Source: Aaosphaeria pasadenensis (lineage: Eukaryota; Ascomycota; Dothideomycetes; Pleosporales). Taken from it: 64,000 nt of DNA. Under the pieces are notes generated by a model. The model saw only the letters and a program-made list of their open reading frames with translations, did not search any database and had not been told where the DNA came from. Below, one piece after another: positions 54,752-64,000 of the stretch. The number at the start of each line of letters is the position of its first letter. Position 1 is the first letter of the stretch. The position numbers and the translations under genes are program-made. The DNA lies in NCBI GenBank assembly GCA_022813625.1, contig JAKLMB010000036.1:186001-250000 (forward strand), written 5' to 3'.

Positions 54752-57086
54752 TTACGCAGGGACGTTAATGATTAGATTGCGCTGTCCTGGGTCATCGGGA
54801 TAGCAACCAAAGACGAATCGATACAAATCGCGCATCCAGGAGAATTGGTCGCTGCGCGATAACTGCTGAACGGCTCTCCCAATTTCGCCCGAGGTCAATC
54901 TTCGCAATGGTTGGTTATGAAGCGGTCTCAGGGTGGGGTCTGAGAGCACGAGCTTTCGATAATTGTCGAACAGTTGAGTCTGCCAAGCGGCGTCACCAAA
55001 ACTATTCGAGGGCAGGGCGCTGACGAAATCGGGCAGGGGGGTCGATCGATTGAAACCAGTATTGATAGCTGCTTTGACCAGCAATCCTTTCAAGCGAATG
55101 ATTGTGGCGTCCTCCCGCCCAGCCGTTGCTGTGGAGGAAGTGTGCACGGAGGCGTCGGAATAGGTTGAGAGACTGGAAGCTGCAGATGACCATCGATCAT
55201 GGGTCCTGGTTTGACCGGCTTCAGGGCCCAGTATCAAGATGTTTGGCACTTGTGGTTCCGGGTCGGCAGGCGAAAATTCCTCACGGTCGTCGAATATGGT
55301 AGTGGGCGTTTCGGGGTGCAAAGGCATGATTTCCTGTCGCCGCAGACCGTTGGATATCACGGAGTGATAAGAGCCACTCATCGTAGAGGTGCGCCCAGAG
55401 CGCTCAGAATGAGAGACTTGTGAGTGTGACACAGATGCGGGGCCGGCGTTGAATGAGAATTGAGCGGGACGAGGGGTACCGCGCTCAGGTCGTACTTGCG
55501 TCCAGCCCTCTCGGAACAGATCGCAGAGTTCCCAGCACGCTTGGATAGCGGATCCCAGTAGTTCCTCGTCTGCGGGTCTACCGTCGCGGCTGTTCTGGCG
55601 AATGCTGAAGAGCATTTCGGCTAGCGACCAGCATGCGTGGAGCAAAGCATCCGTGTCTTCAGGAAGGGAGGTCCTTTGCTTCATAAGACGATGGCATAGG
55701 GTGAGATAGAAGTCCAGAGTGCGTTCGCGAAATGCTTCAGGTAAAGTCCGGTCATGCGCATTATACAAATGGTTATTCAACTCAAAACTGACCCTCAGAA
55801 CCGAATCAGAAGCGTCGTCGCCCCGGTGTCGAACGTCGAAAAGTGCTTGACAGAAGTCCCGGCAAAGCTCCAGTGTTGGTTTAATCTGTGTAGCATGGTG
55901 TTCGTCTCTGCTCTCATAGAGCTTCTGACACAAGCGCCAGCATGTCCGCCATGCATGTTCCTGCTCGTCTGCTTTGGTTCCGGAGTAATGGAACATTCGT
56001 TGTCGATGATTTTGACTGAGTTTTGCCAGTGTGTTGCAGAGAGTCCAGCATTCGTCCAAGGCCGTCTTGAGGGACGCAACCTCCCTTTCGGTTTCGTTGA
56101 TGCCGTGCAGGGCCTCGCCCATTGTCTGAGCCAAAGCAAACTCATCCCCCTGCAGTGAGGGGGTTGGCATACTGCTGCCGTCCTGCCCATTGGAAAGTGA
56201 CGTAGCATCTGAATGAATGATATCTTCCGCTTCTGCGATGTCTAATAAAGCATGAGTCTTGCAGTATCGGGAATTGGGATGGAGGGCAACTTCTACCTGC
56301 GAGACTGACGCTAGCCCTGCTTCGTCTCCTCTCATCGTCGTGGTCTAGACGTGTCTGTGCTCGTGGGGTACTTCGATCTATCGTTCCGGAGCTTGGAACG
56401 GTGGTGTCGATGGGATGCGTGTATGAACCCTTCGCTTGGTCAGTCATGCCGAAGTGTGAAGGTAGGCGTGAGCTAAACAAACCTTCTCATCAAGGCCCAT
56501 GTGTGCTTCTGGTGTTTGTGGTGATACTACGGCTGTCTGGTCCGAGGAGGTTTCGCGGGAAGAGGCTGCTGAGGTGCTGACTCGATTCTGTCAAGGGAGT
56601 CAGCGTCTATGTGGTGCAACCATGGGTTCAGCCTGATACTCACAAACTGTTTGAAGTTCATGGGCGCATGGATGACCGACTGCGGCGCATCGTCGGAGTC
56701 TGCGCGCGCGCGTATAGGGAGCATCGTATCCAGCTTATAGGGCTACGAATGGTGAATTTTTGAATTAATTGGAATAGATTCGAGTGTTCCAAGCGCATAC
56801 CTTTGCCATGCTGTCCTGGCTCTCTGGACTGGTAATCTCTTCTGTCTCGAGAGACCGGATATCACTCAATTCACCCTCGCTCGCATGATCTATCTCCTGC
56901 GCGTCGTCTTCGATCTATCATAGTATCCCATTAGCACGATCCATGGGTGTATATATGCAACGCGGAATGTACCTCGGTTCCATTTGTGCCATTGCTGTCG
57001 ACGGGAGAAGGGTCGACGGTGGAAGGGTAAGGGCTCGGGGGTGGTGCCAGGTGGTCGGACGTGTTGGAGTTCCTTCGAGAATGCAT
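54752..57086 (-). CDS. Conserved fungal helical protein, unknown function (possibly DUF7624)
   Basis: Six exons on the minus strand: 57086-56973, 56914-56801, 56742-56644, 56587-56483, 56429-56297, 56223-54752 (introns 53-73 nt). They join in frame to 678 aa. The N-terminal 205 residues are disordered and Ser/Pro/Asp-rich, starting MHSRRNSNTSDHLAPPPSPY. Residues 225-470 are helical with recurring Cys/Trp/Leu patterns (LDECWTLCNTLAKL, HAWRTCWRLCQKLY, HACWSLAEMLFSI, IQACWELCDLF), suggesting a repeat-type helical bundle. A Ser/Thr-rich linker follows, then a C-terminal domain ending in WMRDLYRFVFGCYPDD and NLIINVPA. I recall a DUF7624 family of this kind but cannot verify it. The fifth-exon acceptor was chosen at 56430, because the earlier AG at 56436-56435 leads to an early stop. 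Confidence 0.85.
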
Positions 57087-58105
57087 CAGTACTGATTGAG
57101 ATGTGGAGATGGAGTGACTGTGTATCAATATATGACAAGGGCGAGGCCGTACCTATTTGAGTTGGAGAAGACCTGACTGAATGGTGCTGGGGAGCTGGGC
57201 GAGTCGGTATATGGGCTGAAAGACGACTTCAGACCCGCAGTTGGAGAGGGCATGAGCTGCGTGGCAGTTGCCATGCCTCTGTACGATACGATTCAAGCAA
57301 GACAGCTTTGGTCGAACACCACAGACGATGCTGCGCCAGCACTGCGCCGCGGCGTGTCTGAAGGTCAAAGATTGTCTTGTTTAGAAACAATGCTCGAGCC
57401 GCGTGCCTATGAGCCAGGCGCCAGAAGAGGTGGAGGTGGAGGTGTTGGCGACTCCCGAGTTTGCGATGGTAACAGTCGGCGCAAGGCTGATTGATCTCCT
57501 CCCCAAACACGACGAATCAAGACTGGGCGCCGAGCGGGTAGGTTGTTGGACAGAGGCGCCAGGGAGGGGAGAGTGTGTAAGGCGGGTGGCCGTGTCGAGT
57601 TAGAGAAACAGTGGGCGGAGGGGGCGATGGCGATGGCGGCGGCGTAAGTATATGAGATGGGAGGGGGAAGGTCGCAGATCGGGTCGGGGGGGTATTATAT
57701 TGTATGTCGCGGGAGGAGGAGGAAGAAGAATAAGAAAGAAGAGAAAGAGAGGATAAGATGATAAGAGGACGAGAGGAGGACGGATGAGTCGAGATGGTGG
57801 GTTCAGGGTAAGGATGTAGGTAGACAGGACGAGGCGGACCCTCTTCGCGTGGAGTTGTCCCTATGTGACTGCCTATGTAGGTATGTATGCACCCAATGCA
57901 GTAGTAATAACAACAATAATATGAACGAGTAGGGATGTAATGTATGTCACAGTACGTGTGTGAATGCACGCGCAACTAGCCAGCAGGTGCAGCGTTTGAG
58001 TGGATATTTCCTTTTCTGTGCACCACACTACTATGTTGAAATGTTTCGCGTAGGATAATGATAGAATACGTGAACAGTAGATGGAGAGGAAGAATGAGGT
58101 GGTGG

Positions 58106-58160
58106 AGGAGGAGGAGGAGGAGGAGGAGGAGGAAAGGAGGGAGAGAGGGGGGAATGGTGG
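58106..58160 (+). repeat. GAG/GGA purine microsatellite
   Basis: An interrupted purine tract, mainly (GGA)n then GAGAGAGGGG. Upstream of, and antisense to, the promoter side of the helical-protein gene. Confidence 0.85.
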
Positions 58161-61100
58161 TGATGGGGATGGGGAAGTGTCTGTGTGCTACCAAAACGAA
58201 CATGTACCTATACTCGTTATGGAAGTAGATATCTACAGTCTACAAAGTAACTATACATACTCAGTATTTATTATAGTTCCTATCTACACCTAACCACTTC
58301 CACTAGTTAACCTTTCAGCATAGTTACTCCTACGAGTAATAATTATGAGTATGCAAATGTTGCGAGTACATAGATTCTTGCATGTGCCTAACGGGCAGGC
58401 ATCACCACCACCACCTACTTCTCCGCTAACTTGGGAGGCCTCACCCAGCAACTACCAGGGTGTCTCGCTCTGATGGCTCCCCGTCTCCCACAAGCAGTTC
58501 GTTCACTCAGTCACTACTAACTAGTACATACTGCATCAGTGCATCGGTGCATATCCATCCTAGTCTATTCTCTGATGCGTGGCCTGCTGAGACCTAATAC
58601 TGAAAGTTTTATGCCACACCATTTGGGCATATGCATCTCGGCACATAGTACGTAGACGATCAATTGATAGATATACTACTGTACTCCGTACAAGTGATCT
58701 ATTTGGTGTCTAATGTGTACAGGCAGGTAGATGTACGGCCCAACACTGTACATGATCTACAGAGTACATGTTAGTAGCTACCTAAGTCATGCTGTGTAGT
58801 CTGTGTATGTACACTTTGATAGATACATAGTACTGTGTAGGTAGACAATAGAGGGGACAAGGGGCTGTAGGTAGGATGGGAATGGAAGGAAGGAACGACA
58901 GGGGTGATTGCCCCCCTAGAGTTTCTAAGCGCCGGTGGTTGTTGAAGACTTCCAACCACAAATCATCGTCCACCACTTCCACTTCCACCTCCACTACTAC
59001 CACCACAACCTCCACATCCTCACATTATTCATTCCATCTCGTCGCCCAAATCTCTTTTCTTTCATCTTCTGTGCTCCATGTCCCGTCCGCGCACCCTCTC
59101 GGTGGCCCTGGAATCCTAAGAATGCCCCATGGTTCCATCACGCTGGCTCCATTGTTCCATTGTCGGGATTTCAGCAACAGCCACCACCACCATTTTGGCA
59201 CTTACCACCACTATCACACACAATCACAACGGCCAACTCGGTTGTGGTTAATGATCAGCCGTTGCTGACCTTCTCAGTCTTCCATTTTACGTACCATTCC
59301 CACCATTCCACCCTCCAAGCTGCCATGGTGACCTACCGGCTGCTCCAGAGCATCCCCGGCAGCTGGTCAGACACCCCCTTCGCCTGTCCCGTATCCCACA
59401 TCCTCGGCGACGCTCCCGCTCACACCTCTCATATCGCTCGGGATAGGTCAATTGCGCACTTCCAGCTACTGTAGGTACTCATAGCGTCGCCATGCTACCT
59501 CCACATGCCAACCGATCATGGATTGGCCAAGGGTTTACAGAATTGCTCGACGAACGGTGCACTGTCTACCTTTTGGCCTAACCCGCTCCTCATTCTATCC
59601 TGACTCTAACCTCGTCCTACTCGTTGTAATTTCCTCTGCCTCGTCGCTGGCTCTTCTGCCCATCTGGACAACAGGCTGCCACCACACTAATGCATGTTCA
59701 TCATTGCTGCTTGATAATTCAGTAGGATTCCAAGACGCTGTCATTCAAGTCCTCCACTGTTATCACAGTAGTCTTGCGGCGTCGAATCCTAACATTCATC
59801 CGTCTGACTTATTTTGATATCGCTAAGCTCTCCACCAGCATTGACCCGCCATCGACGTGGCGGCCTCGCGGCAAATTGATAGCGTGCAAATGTGACAGCC
59901 CGCTGGGACACTGCTTTTCCGCTTTACCACGGCCTGTCCTTGCGGTCTTGCTTTTGCGATTCTGCAGCATGATGATCGCTATAGGCCGATACCTCTCAAG
60001 CCCTACTGCCTCGCCTGCTGGTGCCGTGTATTCGCCAGCCTGATTCGGGGGCCTGAACTTTTTAGCGGCATACCCCACGATGCATAAGGTCGTATGGCAT
60101 ACCAACTCGATGATAAAAAAATCTAGGTTGTTGTGCTGTGTCTGGATTTACACCAAAGCTGTTGTCATCAACCTTGACTATAGCACATGTTCCATTCTTG
60201 TAAATCTCGAAACCTGTGCCTCATCCGCGCATTGCATATTACCCGCGTCCATGCGGCGTTGCTAATTGAGGACCTCTTGATAATAATAACAAGCGCCAAA
60301 GGGGCACGCCATCCACATGATTGGATTCTCCTGCTGGCCGCATCGAAGAATTCCCAGTACCAAAAGTGGGCTGCATGCGAGGCTCTAGAGCTCGGGGCTT
60401 GTTCCCGGTCGGAGAAGCACACCGCTACGATTCGGCCGCAAAAGCGAGGTTGTTAGTCCACGATGTTTGCTGGTCAGGTTTCTCGTCTCTGGCACGACAA
60501 CGCTCCCCCGTCTCGGCGACTTTTGACACCTCATCCCACTACTGCAGACCAACATAATTTCTCCACTTCCAGTAGGATCATGTGCATGCGGTATTTAACG
60601 TACATTTAATTTCGTGCTAATTTGCCAACAAACACGGGCGAAAGGCCGCAAATAATATCAACATTTCCCCTTCAGGCACTGGGCATTAGCATGGGCGGCA
60701 AGAGCTGCTATGGATGTGGTGCAATCTTGCATGTCTTCGAAGAGAGTTTTACAATCCAACACCAACTCAGCAAAAGTGTCCAGACATGCAAAGCTAAACA
60801 TTCAACAGATTTTGGTCGAAATACGCCCGGCAGCTTGGAGCACAGCCCACTCGATTCTCCATGCAAAGCTTCTTAGACATACTGTGAAGACTTTCTCATC
60901 TCTTTAGCATTTCTTTAGTCGATGCGAGGAGGTCATTCGTGCCTATCTAGTTCGAAACTCTATACTGCTTCAGGCCGGGTTCTTCGATAGTCAGGGCGAT
61001 GCAGATGCGTCGCCAAATGCACACGAATATCCTCGTCGAGTAGTTGTACTTGATGCCAGGCCGGATCTCCAGCGTGCAATAATTAGCACCGGATACAAAT

Positions 61101-62127
61101 CTGTGCTATCATCACTAACGCCAGTACATCTCAATTCGAGGCTACGAACATATGGTGTAGAATGGAGGAATATCTCAATCCGGCCGCACTCGCAGCTTTC
61201 GATCCCGGTACCAACAGCCGCATCAGCACACTAGGATGTAACAATGCCATGCAAGCACATATGGAAATACCATTGAGATTTCAACCGTACCATCTTCTAC
61301 GCCTCGAAACCTTTACCGCCAGATGCGCCTCATACGCCTGTACGATTTGGGGCACGGCACCACCATCCCAGCCCAACCCCACGTTCGAAGGATGATCTTG
61401 ACTGATCATGCCAAACCAACTCGCCCAACGGTAAGATCATAGTCGGTGGAGAGTGGCGTCGACTCAGATGGAAACAAACCAACAGCGCCGCAAAGTACCG
61501 ACTCATCCGACCTTTCGTGAACATTCCTACCGTGCCGCAGCATTGTTCGGTTATCGTCGATCTTGTTCTTCGCCGCAATGCGTACTATCGAACGACGAAA
61601 ACGGCCTCGCCGCAAGTATTGCTCCGGCAAAAGCTGCCCTGTCGTCGTCACGAGGCTAGCATACGGCATAACAAAGAGAAAGCGAAGAGCTAGATTGTGG
61701 TAGACTGAGACATGGCTTCGGCACGGATTCTCGCTGAGATGCGGTAAGATGCCATGGCTTACCTTTTGCTGGGAAAAGACGATTCGAAGAAGAGTAAGAC
61801 GTTCATCAAAATGATTTCTGATTTCCAATCTCGTGGCACAGTCCCACCATTCCCGAGAGGTCTACCTTGGAGAAGACCTTTCCACGAGATCCTCCTCACC
61901 CGCTCTACTGACTGCCATTTTCGTCAAGCTCACCTCATCCATCAGTGAACCAAGACTCTCATGGAGTACCGTCGTCCCGTCGTCCTCCATGCAAGCTGCC
62001 TGCCGACTTGCCCTCTGTCCCTCTCCCTAAGACAATCATTTTCTCCCACGATTTCTTCATCGTCTATCGTTGTACGAGTGAAAGCATACACGCATACATA
62101 CACACATTGTCGCGTATAAACGCCTCC

Positions 62128-62161
<34 letters not shown>
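62128..62161 (+). repeat. (GTA)11 microsatellite
   Basis: Eleven perfect GTA units. Intergenic, so without coding effect. Confidence 0.95.
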
Positions 62162-63170
62162 CATCACGGGCACGACGTGAAATCGGTGGATAGACAGGAT
62201 AAGTAGATACTTGGCACTGTAGATAGACTCCTAGAGGTAGGTGGATGATGCCTCGATCTCTTTCGGCGGCCCTAATCAATCTATCTACACCCTGGCATAC
62301 ATACATGCATGCTTCTTACTTACTCAAAACCAGCACGATAGGATATGAGAATTAACTTGATAAATCATGTTACCATGTCAAGTGGACTGACAGATATCGG
62401 TGGCCGGTACCAATCCCCTCATGCGTTGTGATGTCTGCAGCTGAGATTGCTACAATGTATATCTATATCCCTCTATCATGAGTAATTGAATAAAATCATA
62501 TAACAAGTAAGTTGGATTAGAAAATTAGAGCAAGGAATTAATTAACAGTTCCTACGATACCTGTACATCACATTAATAATTTCAACTTCGAAGAATTACG
62601 AAAAAGGTTTGAGAATATTTATTGTTGTCCTTATTGACAGTAGTACTCCATTAAAAACACCAGAGCTTTAACAAAACAATCGCTCTCGAAAAAAAATCCA
62701 ATTGTCGAGAGGGACTTCCAATCGATCCAATAAAAGCCCCGAATATAAACATGCCTGGGGTATGATGATCCGTAACCCAATTCGTAAACTCGTGTCATTC
62801 CCATATGTTGACGCTCGAAAGTCATAAACATGCATCCTTCAACTCCTTCAAAATGCTTCCGAGACGCCTTCGCTTCATGATGATGGAAAGACAGAGTTTC
62901 CGCAAAACCCAGATATGATGACTCGATTTTCCGAGAGTAATGTGGATGGTGCCTTGATGGACCGCGTCACATGCTCAAACGAGATGATTATACTTACCAA
63001 CTTACCGTTGCGCGTAGAGTCGGATAATTGGCTCCATTGCGCAAGCCGTGATATTGTTATTGTTGATTATTTGTTGCTCCGCACCAGTGACACGACTGGA
63101 TCATCGTGACTGTGCAGGACAAAGATGGGGGATATGCTTAAAAGCATCCTGCCCCTTTGATGAGAGAAGC

Positions 63171-64000
63171 TTAGCGGATCGACATCTGCTTGACGGCACT
63201 GGGCTTGGTGGCCACAGAGCCAGCAGCGGCGATGGATGGCTGACCAGGCTTCTTCTCGAAGATCTTCCAGAACTTGAGAGACTCATCAGCGGCAGCAGTA
63301 GCAAGCATCTGACCGTCGGGGCTCAAGCAGCTGTAGAGAACACGAGACTCGTGAGCAGGGACCTCCATGTTCTTGACGCCAGTGGGGTAGCTCCAGATGC
63401 TGAGGCTGTTGTCGGGGAATCCGCCGCTGCTGACGATCTCCTTGTAGTGAGTGCTCCAGCGAAGGCTGGTAACCTGGGAGTCGGTGGGGATGTGGTTGAT
63501 GCGGGAGCCGGTGGTAGTGTTCCAGAAGTAGATCTGACGGTCGTTGGAGCCACCACCAGTTGCGAGGAGGTTGGATTGCCAGGGGCACCAGGCGACGGCC
63601 TTGACGGCAGCGCGGTGGTTGGTCTTGGTGAACTTGGGAGCGGAGAGGGAGCGGGCATCCCAAATGTTAACAAGGTTGTCGTTTCCTCCGGTTGCCAATT
63701 GGGCACCGTCGGCGCGCCACTCAAGACCGCAAACCTCACCAGTGTGAGAGACAAGCTCAGCAGTCTTGTGCTGGGCGATGCGAACGTCGTGGTTGAAGAT
63801 GAGACCAGAACGGGCGCCAGTGGAGAGAATGTGCTTGTTCCAGCCCATGACGCCGACGCGAGTCTCGTGTCCGTACATGCTTCGGAGCTTGGTGCCCTCC
63901 TCGACGTCCCAGATCTGGACCTCGCCGCTGCCGAGGCCGACACCAACGTAGGCACCGTCACCAGACCACTTGACGGAGGAGATGTAGGTGTCACTTGGGC
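63171..64000 (-). CDS. CDC20: CDC20/Slp1-type APC/C activator, C-terminal part
   Basis: WD40 co-activator that brings substrates to the anaphase-promoting complex and is the target of the spindle checkpoint. The frame is open to the right window edge, so the N-terminal half (C-box, KEN-box region, first blades) is missing. Visible WD40 blades include VQIWDVEEGTKLRSMYGHE, KHILSTGARSGLIFNHDVR, NLVNIWDARS, QIYFWNTTTGSRINHI, LSIWSYPTG and SLKFWKIFEKKPGQ. The HDVRIAQHK sequence is typical of Cdc20 rather than Cdh1. The last residues are MSIR: the C-terminal Ile-Arg tail that docks on the APC/C is intact. No intron in the visible part. Confidence 0.95.
   Translation of the reverse strand, partial: PSDTYISSVKWSGDGAYVGVGLGSGEVQIWDVEEGTKLRSMYGHETRVGVMGWNKHILSTGARSGLIFNHDVRIAQHKTAELVSHTGEVCGLEWRADGAQLATGGNDNLVNIWDARSLSAPKFTKTNHRAAVKAVAWCPWQSNLLATGGGSNDRQIYFWNTTTGSRINHIPTDSQVTSLRWSTHYKEIVSSGGFPDNSLSIWSYPTGVKNMEVPAHESRVLYSCLSPDGQMLATAAADESLKFWKIFEKKPGQPSIAAAGSVATKPSAVKQMSIR

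Larger units (their letters stand above)
57087..63170. other. 6-kb gene-poor spacer with microsatellites
   Basis: The largest spacer in the window. It holds G/A-rich leader-like sequence near 57.6-57.8 kb, a GAG/GGA tract near 58.1 kb, a TACTCCGTA copy at 58682, a short CCA/CAC-rich stretch near 58.97-59.02 kb and a (GTA) repeat at 62128. Plus-strand frames of 95-180 codons at 58.9-59.5 and 60.95-61.25 kb lack motifs and are not called. The right end is the 3' flank of CDC20. Either a real gene desert or home to noncoding RNAs I cannot see. Confidence 0.5.

Noticed and set aside
58935..59474. 179-codon His/Pro-rich frame
   Set aside because: Arises from a CCA/CAC-rich tract; composition is not protein-like outside it.
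1..64000. Transposons, CRISPR arrays, rRNA and RIP-mutated repeats
   Set aside because: I saw no transposase or reverse-transcriptase motifs, long terminal repeats, rRNA, spaced direct-repeat arrays or long AT-skewed mutated blocks. A repeat-family search could still find short elements.

Overview
The window is nuclear DNA of a filamentous ascomycete (Pezizomycotina). The evidence is short GT-AG introns (mostly 48-75 nt), TA-rich branch regions, single-copy fungal genes (NUP2, NPR2, cytochrome D-lactate dehydrogenase, CDC20, DUR3) and long intergenic spacers. I cannot fix the class or species. Twenty protein-coding genes are supported. Spliced models were built by hand for nine of them and all join in frame.

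Layout. 0-10.4 kb: the 3' end of a VOC/extradiol-dioxygenase-like gene, then two uptake genes on the + strand, a concentrative nucleoside transporter and a DUR3-type urea symporter. 11.6-13.1 kb: a secreted-then-anchored, Ser/Thr/Pro-rich surface protein. 14.5-26.1 kb: an accessory stretch with a trichothecene-acetyltransferase-like acyltransferase, a small cupin, an APH-fold kinase-like protein and three genes I cannot assign (a Cys/His-rich basic protein, a coiled-coil protein with an internal duplication and a glycine-rich hydrophobic protein). 27.6-47.5 kb: the conserved core, with NUP2, a conserved disordered basic protein, DLD, NPR2 (convergent with DLD) and a large glycosylated membrane protein. 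49.0-53.5 kb: four small secreted-protein genes, all on the - strand. 54.8-57.1 kb: a six-exon conserved fungal protein of unknown function. 57.1-63.2 kb: a gene-poor spacer with microsatellites. 63.2-64 kb: the C-terminal half of CDC20.

The most interesting part is the secreted-protein cluster. Two members have no obvious overall similarity but carry cysteines at exactly the same positions (50, 79, 117, 119). A third has the same signal-peptide type but a mature region made of nested hexapeptide repeats. The first and the repeat protein share about 200 bp of upstream sequence including the TATA box. A 15-bp element or a close variant lies about 330-380 bp upstream of three of them. This looks like a family in which promoter and signal peptide are kept while the secreted cargo changes. 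It is an inference from reading the sequence; I ran no searches.
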